A stretch of 62,960 nt of DNA from an uncultured Bacteroidales bacterium. Lineage in GTDB: Bacteria; Bacteroidota; Bacteroidia; Bacteroidales; F082. The position numbers and the translations under genes are program-made. Shown here one piece after another: positions 34,162 to 43,538 of the stretch. A model generated the notes under the pieces. The model did not search any database, had not been told where the DNA came from, and worked only from the letters and a program-made list of their open reading frames with translations. Every line of letters starts with the position of its first letter. Positions within the stretch are counted from its first letter, which is position 1. The stretch spans positions 1 to 62,960 of the forward strand of contig CAMHFN010000014.1 of assembly GCA_946184615.1 (NCBI GenBank). The letters are read 5' to 3'.

Positions 34162-35507
34162 AGATCCGTCTTACCATCGTATTCGCCCTATTGCTGGCCA
34201 CAAACCTCCTGGCACAAAAGGCCGACTCGCTCCGCTGCCTCACTGTAGTCGACTGCATCGACCTCGCCTTGCAAAACAACATCACGCTGAAAAACAACCA
34301 GTTGGAGATTGAAAAAGCCCTAGCGACCAAAAATGAGGCAAGAGCTGAATATTTCCCAAAAGTCACAACCCAAGCCTTAGCCTTCGATGCCATGAACCCC
34401 ATGCTCAGCTTCGGCATTGAAGATATTGACAACGCTCTAGTACGACAAACTCTTTACAATCTCTATGCCCAATATGGCACCGTACTAGGTTTGCAAAAAG
34501 AATATTCCTTTGCACAGAACGGTATGGTATTCAACACGATGGCTATTGAGCCCGTCTTTGCTGGGGGTCGCATTTTCAACGGGAACAAATTAGCCAAACT
34601 CGGCATAAAGGCCGCCGAATACCAAGCCAAAATCAAAGAAGACGAGGTCTGCCTTCAAACAGAAAGTCTCTATTGGCAAATCGTGTCATTACAAGAAAAA
34701 ATCACCACTCTCGACCAGCTTGACCAACTCCTCGACACCTTGAGCAAAGATTTGGAAGGAGCCATTGAGGCAGGACTGATGATGCCCACGGACCAATATA
34801 AAATAACCATCAAGAAAAACGAAAGTCAGCTGAACCGAAAGAAACTGAACGACGGCATCACTTTGTTAAAGATGGCTTTGGCTCAAACCATCGGTGTCGA
34901 CTGGCGAACCATGGTGCTCACCGATACCTTAGCTTTGCAGGCCATGCCTACCGAATATTACCATGAGGCTTCTGCCGCCGTGGCTCACCGCAATGAGTCG
35001 TATTTGCTCGACCTTGCCTTGCAAGCCGAAAAACTGAAAAAGAAGATGACACTTGGTGAAGCCCTACCCTCCCTACTGGTAGGTGGAAGCGTCAACTACC
35101 ATACTGTGCTTGAAAATGCCAAACCCAACGCCATGGTCTTCGCTGTCCTGCAAGTACCCATTACCGACTGGCACAAGACCGTTTTCAAACTGAAAAAGAA
35201 TGACCTCGAAGCAGAGATGGCCGAGAACAATCGCCAAAACTTCACCGAAATGATGGAGATGCAGACCAACCAAGCTTGGTTTAACCTCGAACAAAGCTGG
35301 CTACGTATCAGCATGGCACAAACCGCCCTCAACGATGCTGAAGCTAACTTAAAAATCACTCAAGACTATTACGAAGCAGGGCTTGTCACCTTATCCGACC
35401 TGTTGGAAGCCCAAACCATGGTCAAAAACAGCCACGACGAGCTCAGCGACAGCCGCATTGAATATCAGCTCAACTTAATACAATACAAACAGTTAACCGA
35501 TTTTTGA
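34158..35507 (+). CDS. TolC-family outer-membrane efflux channel
   Basis: This 449-residue protein starts at ATG 34158, overlapping the pump stop, and has a Sec signal peptide (MKIRLTIVFALLLATNLLAQ). Two repeats of long amphipathic helices typical of TolC follow: ECIDLALQNNITLKNNQLEI-like (here VVDCIDLALQNNITLKNNQ), TKNEARAEYFPKV, and in the second half AQTALNDAEANLKITQDYYE with AGLVTLSDLLEAQTMV, the classical C-terminal motif. Together with the adaptor and pump it forms a complete tripartite efflux system. Its end overlaps the convergent gltX gene by 15 bases. Confidence 0.93.
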   Translation: MKIRLTIVFALLLATNLLAQKADSLRCLTVVDCIDLALQNNITLKNNQLEIEKALATKNEARAEYFPKVTTQALAFDAMNPMLSFGIEDIDNALVRQTLYNLYAQYGTVLGLQKEYSFAQNGMVFNTMAIEPVFAGGRIFNGNKLAKLGIKAAEYQAKIKEDEVCLQTESLYWQIVSLQEKITTLDQLDQLLDTLSKDLEGAIEAGLMMPTDQYKITIKKNESQLNRKKLNDGITLLKMALAQTIGVDWRTMVLTDTLALQAMPTEYYHEASAAVAHRNESYLLDLALQAEKLKKKMTLGEALPSLLVGGSVNYHTVLENAKPNAMVFAVLQVPITDWHKTVFKLKKNDLEAEMAENNRQNFTEMMEMQTNQAWFNLEQSWLRISMAQTALNDAEANLKITQDYYEAGLVTLSDLLEAQTMVKNSHDELSDSRIEYQLNLIQYKQLTDF

Positions 35508-36959
35508 CTGGATAAACTCCAATCCAGCCTGTAGTCGTTTCAAAGTCTCTTCTTTGCCAATCAAGTACATGATGTCGGTAGAACCACCTGGGGTGGCAAG
35601 CAAGCCCGACATAGCGATACGTGAAGGCCACATCAGTGGACCGTATTTGATGTTATGGTCAGCGGCAACCTTGGCAAAAGCCTCGCTCAACGTCTCTTCA
35701 TCCCATTTTTCGATTTGATTCACCGCGTCAATGGTAATCTTCAGGATATCGATAGACGACTCCAGCGTGGACTTGTTCTTCTTGTTGACATACATTTCCA
35801 CATCGTATGGAGCCACTTCATAGAGGAATTGTAGCTTCGACGGGATCTCCGAAAACTTGTTGATACGAGGTTGCATCAAGGTGGCAAGTTTGTTCCATTT
35901 CTCTTCGAGGAAAGTACCCTTAACGCCCGAATACTCGAATGCCATCTTTGAGAACTGCTCGAAAGGCATGGCCTGGATGTGCTGGGCATTCACCCAGTCA
36001 AGTTTCTGGTAGTCGAACACCGCAGGGCTCTTGTGCAGACCCGCCACCGAGAACACTTCGCAAAGCTCATCCATGTTGAAGATCTCGCGTTCGTTCTTCG
36101 GTGACCAGCCCAACAAAGCGATATAATTGATGATCGCCTCCGGCAGATAACCTTCTTCCACCAACGCTTGGAAACTCACCGCGCCATGGCGCTTCGAGAG
36201 CTTGCTCACCGTACCGTCAGGGTTCTTTCCATTGATCAAAGGAAGATGGATGTAGCATGGCACTTCCCACCCAAAAGCTTGATAAAGGAGGATATACTTG
36301 GGATTGGAAGACAGATATTCACTACCGCGGATGATATGCGTGATGCCCATCAAATAATCATCCACTACATTGGCGAAGTTATAGGTCGGCATGCCATCGC
36401 TCTTCAGCAGAATCTGATCATCGAGCGTTTCGTTTTCAACCGTGATTTCACCATAAACCAAATCGTTGAAGGTGGTCGTGCCCTCATGCGGCACCCTTTG
36501 GCGGATCACGTAGGGTTTGCCCTCGGCAAGATTGCGTTGCACTTCTTCAGGACTTAAGTCACGGCAGTGGCAAGTGCTCTCGAAGGGGTTCTCCTTGGGT
36601 TCCTCGTCCTCCGAGACCTCTTCTTCTGTCTTGGCACAGAAGCAATAGTAAGCAGCACCCTTCTCGATGAGTTTCAAGGCATATTCCTTATAGATGGCCT
36701 TGCGCTCGCTCTGCACATACGGGCCATAGTCGCCGCCGACATCCGGACCTTCGTCATGATGGATGTTGGCCGTTTCAAGGGTCTCATAAATCACACGAGT
36801 GGCATCTTCCACATAGCGTTTTTGGTCGGTATCTTCAATACGAAGCACAAACTTACCGTTTTGTGATCTGGCAAAAAGATAGGCATACAAGGCGGTTCTC
36901 AGGTTGCCGATATGCATGTAGCCCGTCGGGCTTGGAGCGAATCTAGTTCTTACAGTCAT
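35493..36959 (-). CDS. gltX: Glutamyl-tRNA synthetase
   Basis: This 488-residue class I aminoacyl-tRNA synthetase charges tRNA-Glu with glutamate. It begins MTVRTRFAPSPTGYMHIGNL, containing the HIGH-type motif (MHIGNL), and has the KMSKS-type motif VSKLSKRHG in the middle. A Cys-rich segment (YYCFCAKTEEE and STCHCRDLS) occupies the zinc-binding position of the acceptor domain. The C-terminal anticodon-binding domain ends in LQAGLEFIQSKIG. The length is standard. A -7 box TAACTTTG on the minus strand at 37003-37010 lies 43 bases upstream of the start and would provide its own promoter inside the end of the preceding symporter gene. Confidence 0.97.
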   Translation of the reverse strand: MTVRTRFAPSPTGYMHIGNLRTALYAYLFARSQNGKFVLRIEDTDQKRYVEDATRVIYETLETANIHHDEGPDVGGDYGPYVQSERKAIYKEYALKLIEKGAAYYCFCAKTEEEVSEDEEPKENPFESTCHCRDLSPEEVQRNLAEGKPYVIRQRVPHEGTTTFNDLVYGEITVENETLDDQILLKSDGMPTYNFANVVDDYLMGITHIIRGSEYLSSNPKYILLYQAFGWEVPCYIHLPLINGKNPDGTVSKLSKRHGAVSFQALVEEGYLPEAIINYIALLGWSPKNEREIFNMDELCEVFSVAGLHKSPAVFDYQKLDWVNAQHIQAMPFEQFSKMAFEYSGVKGTFLEEKWNKLATLMQPRINKFSEIPSKLQFLYEVAPYDVEMYVNKKNKSTLESSIDILKITIDAVNQIEKWDEETLSEAFAKVAADHNIKYGPLMWPSRIAMSGLLATPGGSTDIMYLIGKEETLKRLQAGLEFIQSKIG

Positions 36960-37007
36960 TATGGTTGAATTGTTGAGGTGTTTAACTGTTGAATTGGTGG
37001 TGCAAAG

Positions 37008-38456
37008 TTAGGAATTTTTCTTCCAGAAATCCGCATTTTTGATTTTCAATTCATCTGGATCGAAAACAGGCTCTTTTTTCTCTTTCTTTTGTTTCTCGTA
37101 GGAGCGCAAAGCCCTGAAAGGAATCATCGAAAGCAACAGGATGGCAACGATGTTGATCCAAGCCATGGTCCCCACTCCAATATCACCTAAGGTCCACATC
37201 AGGCTGGCCTTGTTGAGCGAGCCATAAAACACGGCAGCAATGAGAGCGACACGAAGAACCCATATAAACACATGTTCTTTACGACCTTTTCCAAAAAGAT
37301 ACACCAAATTGGTTTCAGCGTAGTAGTAATAGGCCATGATGGTGGTGAAGGCAAAGAAAAACAAGGCGATCGACACGACCAAACCACCGATTTTTCCACC
37401 CAACAACGTGCTGATGGCTGCTGAAGTGTACGTCACATCCGGCTCACCCAACTGAGTCACCGTTGAGGCGTAGAGCAATCCACCCTCGGCATCGAACACA
37501 TTATAAGTCTTGCAAGCCAAAATCATGACGGCAGTGGCAGTGCAGACCAACAATGTATCGACATAGACCGAGAAGGCCTGAACCAAGCCTTGTTTCACAG
37601 GATGGGTCACCTTGGCAGCAGCAGCCACAATAGGTGCCGTGCCTTGTCCTGCTTCGTTCGAATAGATGCCACGTTTTACACCCCACGCAATGGTGCTACC
37701 TAGGATACCGCCAAACACCTCGTTCATGCCAAAAGCACTGCGAATCATGTCGCCAAACACTACCGGAACTTCTCCTGCATGGACAATCAAAATCACGATA
37801 GAGAGCAGGATATAAATGATGGCCATAAAAGGCGCCACAATCTGCGCAACATTGGCAATGCGCTTGACCCCTCCGATGATGACGAATCCAATCAGCAGGG
37901 CTACACCCATGCCAATCCAAGCCGGATTTACGTCAAGCGTGTTGGCAAACGAGATGGCAATGCCGTTGGACTGCACGGGGGGCAAAAACACACCACAGGC
38001 CACTACGGCACACACGGCAAAGACCACTCCAAGCCATTTGGCTTTCAAGCCTTTTTCAATGTAGTAGGCGGGGCCACCACGATATTCGCCTTTATGGTTT
38101 TCCTTGAAAATTTGGGCTAACGTGGCTTCAGCAAAAGCTGAGCCTGCGCCTAAGAATGCGATGATCCACATCCAAACGATGGCCCCTGGACCACCGTAAC
38201 CGATAGCTGTGGCTACTCCCACGATATTGCCTGTACCCACACGTCCCGACAATGCCATCGAAAACGCTTGAAAGGAGGTGATACCCGTTTTCTGAGACTT
38301 GTCCGTAGAAAACAAAAGACGCGCCATTTCACCGAAACGACGCACTTGAACGAAACGGGTTCCAAACGAAAAATAAAGCCCTGCCAGAAGACATAAAGCA
38401 ACAAGGGCCGGACTCCACACCCATCCATTAACGGTATTGATAATCTTCTCTATCAT
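37008..38456 (-). CDS. Alanine/glycine:sodium symporter (AGCS family)
   Basis: This 482-residue inner-membrane transporter takes up alanine or glycine with sodium ions. It starts MIEKIINTVNGWVWSPAL and shows the family signatures SFQAFSMALSGRVGTGNIVG and AIGYGGPGAIVWMWIIAFLG early. Further signatures are GGPAYYIEKGL, GVKRGIYSNEAGQGTAPI in the middle and IAWGVKRGI nearby. About ten to eleven hydrophobic segments are visible, with a basic cytoplasmic tail (RSYEKQKKEKKEP). A terminator of the upstream Ser-rich gene separates the two, so this gene is probably transcribed on its own. Confidence 0.95.
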   Translation of the reverse strand: MIEKIINTVNGWVWSPALVALCLLAGLYFSFGTRFVQVRRFGEMARLLFSTDKSQKTGITSFQAFSMALSGRVGTGNIVGVATAIGYGGPGAIVWMWIIAFLGAGSAFAEATLAQIFKENHKGEYRGGPAYYIEKGLKAKWLGVVFAVCAVVACGVFLPPVQSNGIAISFANTLDVNPAWIGMGVALLIGFVIIGGVKRIANVAQIVAPFMAIIYILLSIVILIVHAGEVPVVFGDMIRSAFGMNEVFGGILGSTIAWGVKRGIYSNEAGQGTAPIVAAAAKVTHPVKQGLVQAFSVYVDTLLVCTATAVMILACKTYNVFDAEGGLLYASTVTQLGEPDVTYTSAAISTLLGGKIGGLVVSIALFFFAFTTIMAYYYYAETNLVYLFGKGRKEHVFIWVLRVALIAAVFYGSLNKASLMWTLGDIGVGTMAWINIVAILLLSMIPFRALRSYEKQKKEKKEPVFDPDELKIKNADFWKKNS

Positions 38457-38468
38457 TGCACGGATACT

Positions 38469-38504
38469 AAAAAAACGTAGAGACGTGCCTTGGCGCGTCT
38501 CTAC
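38469..38504 (-). terminator. Terminator of the Ser-rich protein gene
   Basis: On the minus strand GTAGAGACG and CGTCTCTAC form a 9-bp stem around a 10-base loop, followed by seven Ts. Palindromes of this GTAGAGACG type also occur as dispersed repeats in some bacteria, so it may be a repeat doing terminator duty. Confidence 0.75.
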
Positions 38505-38522
38505 AGGGGTTATGTTGTTTAG

Positions 38523-39707
38523 TTAGCGTCTTCCACTGGAGCTGCTACCGCTTCTGCTGCTAGAGCTGCTGCTACCGCTTCTGCTACTAGAACTGCTGTT
38601 GCTGCTTCTGCTGGAAGAAGTACTGGTGCTGGTTCCACTACTGTTACCACTTCTACTGCTGCTAGAGCTGGTGGTGCTGGTGGAGCTTGAACGACCGCTG
38701 CTGGAAGAACTGCTGGAACTACTGTTACCCGAGCGTACTGAGCTGCTAGAGCCGGAATCTGGACGAGTGCTGCTTGAGCTATTGCCGTCAGTGTTGGGGC
38801 GAACTGTGCTGGTTCCAGAGTCGTTGCTACCGCTTGGGCGGGTGCTGCTTGAGGTAGTGGTAGTGGTGCTAGGGCGAGGGGTACTACCCGAACTGTTGTT
38901 GTCGGTGCGACCGTTGCTGGAACTGCTACCACTGGTACCGCTGTTGCTGGGGCGGACCGTGACTCCACCGTTGCTTGAGGAGGTAGAGGTATTCACAGCG
39001 CGTGAGCTTGTGCTACCGGCGGTGTTGTTGGGGCGAACCGAAGCCTCATTGGGCTTGTAGTATCCAGGGATCTCATGATCCGGAGTGTAGTTGGCCGGAT
39101 AACCGCCATAGTGGTGGTGGTGATGATAGGTGTGGTGATGCGGATCCATAGGAGGTCTGCCGTCAAAATAACCCGGAGGATAGCCACCAGGAGGCGGAGG
39201 CAGAATCGGATAGTAGCCGTCATAGTAGAAGCGGTACGGAGAAGGGCGATAGTAGTGACGCGGACGCGGTCTCACACGGTAGACCACCCAAGGCTCGTTG
39301 TGAGGTCCGTACCAGCAAAAACGTATTGGTTCAAAGTATTCGAAAGTAGTGAAGCTGTAAAGCTCGTCGTACAGTTCGTAGTAGGGCATCGCCGTGTAAA
39401 CCCAAGACGGATTCGGGCGATAGGCAGGGATCGTGACGGCAACTCTTCTGATGCACCCAGGGCACACTCTCATGTACTCATTGGCATAGCAGTAACCATT
39501 GTCAGGATCAAGGTAGATGTAGAGATTGCCACGATAGGTGTAGTCTCCAATATTTTGTACATCATAGTAAATGGTGACCGAATTGGCGTTGTAGGTCAGC
39601 ACGGGTTGTGAGACCAAGACCAATTCTGGCGGATAGCCGTTCGCTGCTTTGGCGATGATCATCCCCATCACTAACAGGGAAGTCATTAAGAATCTCTTGG
39701 TTTTCAT
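38523..39707 (-). CDS. Exported protein with a Ser-rich low-complexity C-terminal half (394 aa)
   Basis: I start at ATG 39707 (MKTKRFLMTSLLVMGMIIAK), which gives a clean signal peptide. Residues about 22-120 form a beta-sandwich-like domain (PELVLVSQPVLTYNANSVTI and NIGDYTYRGNLYIYLD), reminiscent of an export or surface-binding module. Next comes a Tyr/Pro/His-rich linker (RPRHYYRPSPYRFYYDGY, then HHHTYHHHHHYGGY). From about residue 230 to the end the protein is almost only Ser, Gly, Arg, Asn and Thr. It ends SSSGRR without a recognisable sorting domain. The low-complexity tail is probably disordered or glycosylated and would sit outside the inner membrane. No enzyme motif is present. The opposite strand shows a long Leu-rich frame that is only the shadow of the Ser codons. 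Confidence 0.75.
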   Translation of the reverse strand: MKTKRFLMTSLLVMGMIIAKAANGYPPELVLVSQPVLTYNANSVTIYYDVQNIGDYTYRGNLYIYLDPDNGYCYANEYMRVCPGCIRRVAVTIPAYRPNPSWVYTAMPYYELYDELYSFTTFEYFEPIRFCWYGPHNEPWVVYRVRPRPRHYYRPSPYRFYYDGYYPILPPPPGGYPPGYFDGRPPMDPHHHTYHHHHHYGGYPANYTPDHEIPGYYKPNEASVRPNNTAGSTSSRAVNTSTSSSNGGVTVRPSNSGTSGSSSSNGRTDNNSSGSTPRPSTTTTTSSSTRPSGSNDSGTSTVRPNTDGNSSSSTRPDSGSSSSVRSGNSSSSSSSSSGRSSSTSTTSSSSSRSGNSSGTSTSTSSSRSSNSSSSSRSGSSSSSSRSGSSSSGRR

Positions 39708-39771
39708 GATGCTTTGTTTTTTAAGGGTTAAACGTTGTGTTAAAAAAAGCAATTTCCATTCCAAAACCCGT

Positions 39772-41196
39772 TTACCTAACCTGAACTCTGGTTAAACCGG
39801 CATAATTGATATGTGGATGGGCAGAAAGGTATTCTGAAAGGGCCTCGTTTGAGGTACGGAAAAGCGACGCTCCGGGGTCTTCGTGCGGGAAATCAAAAGC
39901 GGAAGACATGTAACTGTTCATCACCACCTTGTACGTCTTTTCCAAATCCAAAGGCTTGCCATCGGCAAGGGTCACCTTACAGTCTGTCATTTGGCCTTCG
40001 TCGTCCACCGAGAAAGAATAGGTGCAACCGGCACAATAGTTCGGTCCATGGTCGGTGAAAAAAGATACAGCGAGGAAATCAACAACCTCCTGACCGGTCA
40101 TGTTGAAAACCACCAACTCATTGTCGAAAGGATCGAGCGAAAAGAGGTCCTTCAACAAGATCGGACGGACCGACAACGTGTCGAAACGAACCCCTCCATA
40201 ATTCTGGAAGGCCATGTCGGTGGCTGCCAAGGCCAAGTCGGCATCCGCCATCAAACAGCCCAGGCACTCATAGCAATCGTCGATAGCAGCATCATTGTAA
40301 CCCATCACCTGTTTAAACACATCGTTATCGTTGAAGCCATCCACCATCGCTTGAACATCAGGATTTCTTTGTTGGATTGTTCCCACAGGGATATTATGGC
40401 TTTCCTTGGCAATCATTTTTCCTTTTTTATCAAAAGTGAACGTACTCAGTGTCAGATATTTCACTCGGTTCATCGCTTGTGTGACCAAGACACCGTTTGA
40501 GAGGGTGTTGTCATTAACCAAGGTGTGGGAATGTCCCCCGAAGATGGCATCAAATTGAGGGAATTTCTCCGCCAACTCCATGTCTTCCTCAAAGCCACAA
40601 TGTGAAAGCAGGAAGAGTGCATCGCATTCATCGCGGAGGTAGAGGTATTCAGGAATCACTTCCTCAACGGGACGGAAATGGCTACCGCTGGCCTTGTTGG
40701 GATGAAAATCGGGAAGACCATTCAGTCCCAATTGAATGGCTCCGATAACACCGATTTTCAAGCCGTTACGTTCAATGACAACATACGGTTCGACTGGCAT
40801 GTTCAGGGTGTCGTCGAAAGTAACATTGGCACAGACAAAAGGAAATTGGGCTACTTTCATCACATTACGAAGTGCCTCCACGCCTGAGTCCCATTCATGA
40901 TTGCCTAATGTACTAAGGTTGAATCCTACGGCGTTCATCAATTCAGCCATGGGACGAGCAGGTTCCTCATACCGGTCGTTGATCGGGTTGCCCGAACGGT
41001 TATCGCCTGCCGAGAACAATAACAGATCGGGATGAGCCGTGCGAAGGCTGTCAACAAGATAAGCCAATTTGGGGAAATTATCGATGTTGGCATGCATGTC
41101 GTTGATGGAAGCGACATAAAGCTTAGTCTCTTTCGGCTGACAACTCATCAAACCAATGAGACCGATCACAAAATAAAGGGCAATGTGTCTTTTCAT
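39772..41196 (-). CDS. 5'-nucleotidase / 2',3'-cyclic phosphodiesterase family lipoprotein
   Basis: This 474-residue protein has a lipoprotein signal (MKRHIALYFVIGLIGLMSCQ; Cys19). The metallophosphatase domain shows the dinuclear metal motifs SINDMHANID, FSAGDNRSGNP, TLGNHEWDSG, LLSHCGFEEDM and FGGHSHTLV. The C-terminal nucleotide-binding domain begins with AFQNYGGVRFD and has FSLDPFDNELVVF. It would release phosphate from nucleotides in the periplasm or at the cell surface, serving purine salvage. The last residues are YAGLTRVQVR. It overlaps the small gene upstream in an ATGA and is therefore co-transcribed with it. Confidence 0.93.
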   Translation of the reverse strand: MKRHIALYFVIGLIGLMSCQPKETKLYVASINDMHANIDNFPKLAYLVDSLRTAHPDLLLFSAGDNRSGNPINDRYEEPARPMAELMNAVGFNLSTLGNHEWDSGVEALRNVMKVAQFPFVCANVTFDDTLNMPVEPYVVIERNGLKIGVIGAIQLGLNGLPDFHPNKASGSHFRPVEEVIPEYLYLRDECDALFLLSHCGFEEDMELAEKFPQFDAIFGGHSHTLVNDNTLSNGVLVTQAMNRVKYLTLSTFTFDKKGKMIAKESHNIPVGTIQQRNPDVQAMVDGFNDNDVFKQVMGYNDAAIDDCYECLGCLMADADLALAATDMAFQNYGGVRFDTLSVRPILLKDLFSLDPFDNELVVFNMTGQEVVDFLAVSFFTDHGPNYCAGCTYSFSVDDEGQMTDCKVTLADGKPLDLEKTYKVVMNSYMSSAFDFPHEDPGASLFRTSNEALSEYLSAHPHINYAGLTRVQVR

Positions 41197-41387
41197 AGCT
41201 TGAAATAGATTCTTGAGTTTGAACGGATGGCTCCGTCCATATCGATAAGGTTACCGTAGGCGTCTCTCACCTCTTTTACTTCCGTTTTCAAGGGGATGTT
41301 GTGGTCTCTGAAATAGGCCCAAATGGCTGATTTTACTTTAGCTCCGTAATACGTCTTTACGGGGACGTCATTCACAAATACGTTCAT
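41193..41387 (-). CDS. Small conserved-looking protein upstream of the nucleotidase (64 aa)
   Basis: The family is not recognised by name. The sequence MNVFVNDVPVKTYYGAKVKS looks like a small beta-grasp or PDZ-like fold, with VREVRDAYGN-like text (here EVKEVRDAYGNLIDMDGAI) and the final strand SRIYFKL. There is no signal peptide or cysteine. The ATGA overlap with the 5'-nucleotidase gene and the shared promoter (minus-strand TATTTTTG at 41415-41422) show they are one operon, which suggests a related task. Confidence 0.65.
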   Translation of the reverse strand: MNVFVNDVPVKTYYGAKVKSAIWAYFRDHNIPLKTEVKEVRDAYGNLIDMDGAIRSNSRIYFKL

Positions 41388-41493
41388 GTTTTTATCTATT
41401 TAGGATTATTGACGCAAAAATATAAAATAATCGTTGAAGGAAAGAAGTTGAAGCAAAGATACATTTTTTTCAGGATGAAAAACAAAAAAAGCC

Positions 41494-41501
41494 TATATTT
41501 G
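41494..41501 (+). promoter_or_regulatory. Promoter -7 box TATATTTG of the YpfJ-type gene
   Basis: Matches TAnnTTTG, 29 bases before ATG 41531, divergent from the nucleotidase operon promoter. Confidence 0.65.
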
Positions 41502-41530
41502 CGGCAAAAGAATTTTAAAATAAAATCACT

Positions 41531-42400
41531 ATGAGATTAGACGGACGCAGAGAAAGCACCAATGTAGAAGACCGCCGTGGCAAGGGCGGTGTCATGAAAG
41601 CCGGGGGACTCGGCTTGGGTGGTATTGTTATTGCAATCATCATTTATTTCCTGACAGGTCAGGCTCCTGACAGCAGCATGTTGCAGCAAGTGGGCCAAGG
41701 TGCTGGAACAGAATACACCGATGGCAAGGATTACAGCGAAGTGGATGTAGAACTGATGACGTTCTGCAAACAGATCTTGGCCGGCACCGAAGACGTGTGG
41801 ACCCAAGAATTCAGAAAACTGGGTAGAACGTACCAGCCGCCCAAGATGGTCATCTTTGCCGGATCAGTGCAATCGGGCTGCGGCAGTGCCACTTCCGAAA
41901 GCGGGCCTTTCTACTGCTCAGCGGACCGAACCGTGTATCTCGATTTGGACTTCTTCAAGACCATGAGAAGCCAAATCGGGGCTGATGGCGACTTCGCCTA
42001 CGCTTACGTCATCGCACACGAGGTGGGGCACCATGTGCAGAACCTTCTGGGCATCCTTGACTCGGCTCATCAGCAAATGGCCCAATACGGCAAGGGCACC
42101 AAAGGCTACAACCAAACCAGTGTACGTTTGGAGTTGCAGGCCGATTTCTTTGCTGGGGTATGGGCCTATCATGACAACAAGATGTTCGGTTCACTCGAGG
42201 ATGGCGATATTGAAGAGGCTTTGAACGCCGCTGCCAAGATCGGTGACGACTACTTGCAGAAACAAGCCTACGGCAAGACCATGCCTGAGACCTTCAACCA
42301 TGGCACCTCCGAGCAACGTTCACGCTGGCTGAAAAAAGGACTGCGGACGGGGGATATTAATCAAGGGGATACATTTAGCCCGAGCTACAATTCGTTGTAG
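41531..42400 (+). CDS. YpfJ-type neutral zinc metallopeptidase
   Basis: This 289-residue protein is of the YpfJ/Zn_peptidase_2 family. It starts MRLDGRRESTNVEDRRGKGG, the usual charged beginning, followed by one membrane segment (GGLGLGGIVIAIIIYFLTGQ), so it is anchored with the enzyme domain outside. The conserved CG-SA region reads SVQSGCGSATSESGPFYCSA. The zinc motif is VIAHEVGHHVQNLLG (HExxH), with a third ligand in the following helix containing ELQADFFAGVWAYH. The end RWLKKGLRTGDINQGDTF is also typical. The physiological substrate is unknown. It is transcribed from its own promoter. Confidence 0.93.
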   Translation: MRLDGRRESTNVEDRRGKGGVMKAGGLGLGGIVIAIIIYFLTGQAPDSSMLQQVGQGAGTEYTDGKDYSEVDVELMTFCKQILAGTEDVWTQEFRKLGRTYQPPKMVIFAGSVQSGCGSATSESGPFYCSADRTVYLDLDFFKTMRSQIGADGDFAYAYVIAHEVGHHVQNLLGILDSAHQQMAQYGKGTKGYNQTSVRLELQADFFAGVWAYHDNKMFGSLEDGDIEEALNAAAKIGDDYLQKQAYGKTMPETFNHGTSEQRSRWLKKGLRTGDINQGDTFSPSYNSL

Positions 42401-42440
42401 GAAGACAGAAATAAGAAGTAAGAAGTTAGGAGTTTTTTAG

Positions 42441-43538
42441 ATGAAACCAAGTTTAAAGGATCCAGTATTTAACAGAGGATGTTGCAAGATGCGTGGAGAG
42501 TTCGAACCAGGAACGCTGGTTTTGAACAAGAGAGCTTGTAAATTGAACGAATTCAACTGGATGAAAGATTTTGAGGGTGCTGCCGTTGAAGGTCAGCCTC
42601 TCCTTGCGGAGGTCCGTTTCAAGAACGACCATAAAGATTTTTACACCTATCCTGAAGAGCTCGACCTGCATGAAGGCGATCTAGTAGCAGTGGAGGCTGC
42701 TATCGGACACGACATCGGGATCGTAACGATGGTAGGACCCTTGGTAGAAAGGCAAATGAAACGCAAACGTTTCCGTACTCCTTTGGAAGAGATGAAGAAG
42801 GTGTACCGCCGTGCCAGGGCCAACGATGTAGAGAAATGGCTTTCCGCCATTGCTTTGGAAGACAGTACTTTATACCGTACTCGCGCCATCGCCGAGAATC
42901 TTGGGTTGGAAATGAAGCTCAATGACATCGAGTATCAAGGCGACAAGACCAAAGCCATCTTCTATTACACTGCCGACGGACGTGTCGACTTCAGAGAGTT
43001 AATCAAAAAACTGGCCGAAGAGTTCCATATCCGTGTGGAGATGCGACAGATTGGCGTACGGCAGGAATCGGCCAAACTAGGTGGCATCGGCTCCTGCGGC
43101 AGAGAATTATGCTGCGCCTCGTGGATTAGCAACTTCCAGTCGGTGACCACCAACGTGGCCCGTGTGCAGCAGCTCTCACCCAACCCCCAAAAACTGGCTG
43201 GACAATGCGGCAAGTTGAAATGCTGTCTCAACTACGAATACGATGCCTATATGGATGCCCTGAAATCCTTCCCCGACTCCAATCTCACGCTGAAATTTAA
43301 AAACGGCGACGCTGTGCATCAGAAGAACGATGTCTTCAAAGGCATCATGTGGTATTCTTACACCAACGACCGAGGCAATATCATGGCCATTCCCGTAGAC
43401 AAGGTAAAAGAAATCATCGAGATGAATAAAAGAGGCGAACAACCTGAGAAACTCGAAGACTATGCTGTGACCAGAGAACAGATGACGAATACCAATGAAG
43501 GGTATAGCGAGCGGGATCTCAACAAAATGAGCGACTGA
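42441..43538 (+). CDS. PSP1 domain protein (RicT/YaaT-like)
   Basis: This 365-residue protein of the PSP1 superfamily is related to RicT of Bacillus, part of a complex that supports RNA processing and development. The segment RGCCKMRGEFEPGT near the N-terminus is typical of Bacteroidota members. The PSP1 C-terminal domain includes LGGIGSCGRELCCASWI and LAGQCGKLKCCLNYE, whose cysteines could hold an iron-sulfur cluster as in Ric proteins. The function in Bacteroidota is not established. It overlaps gldH by one base (TGATG), and the gldH-PBP1A-obg order follows, so an operon is likely. Confidence 0.9.
   Translation: MKPSLKDPVFNRGCCKMRGEFEPGTLVLNKRACKLNEFNWMKDFEGAAVEGQPLLAEVRFKNDHKDFYTYPEELDLHEGDLVAVEAAIGHDIGIVTMVGPLVERQMKRKRFRTPLEEMKKVYRRARANDVEKWLSAIALEDSTLYRTRAIAENLGLEMKLNDIEYQGDKTKAIFYYTADGRVDFRELIKKLAEEFHIRVEMRQIGVRQESAKLGGIGSCGRELCCASWISNFQSVTTNVARVQQLSPNPQKLAGQCGKLKCCLNYEYDAYMDALKSFPDSNLTLKFKNGDAVHQKNDVFKGIMWYSYTNDRGNIMAIPVDKVKEIIEMNKRGEQPEKLEDYAVTREQMTNTNEGYSERDLNKMSD

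Noticed and set aside
38477..38504. GTAGAGACG palindrome as a member of a dispersed repeat family
   Set aside because: Only one copy was noticed in the window, and the adjacent T tract makes a terminator the simpler reading.
38599..39060. Leu/Val-rich plus-strand frame resembling a membrane protein
   Set aside because: It is the complement of the Ser-codon-rich tail of the exported protein on the other strand.
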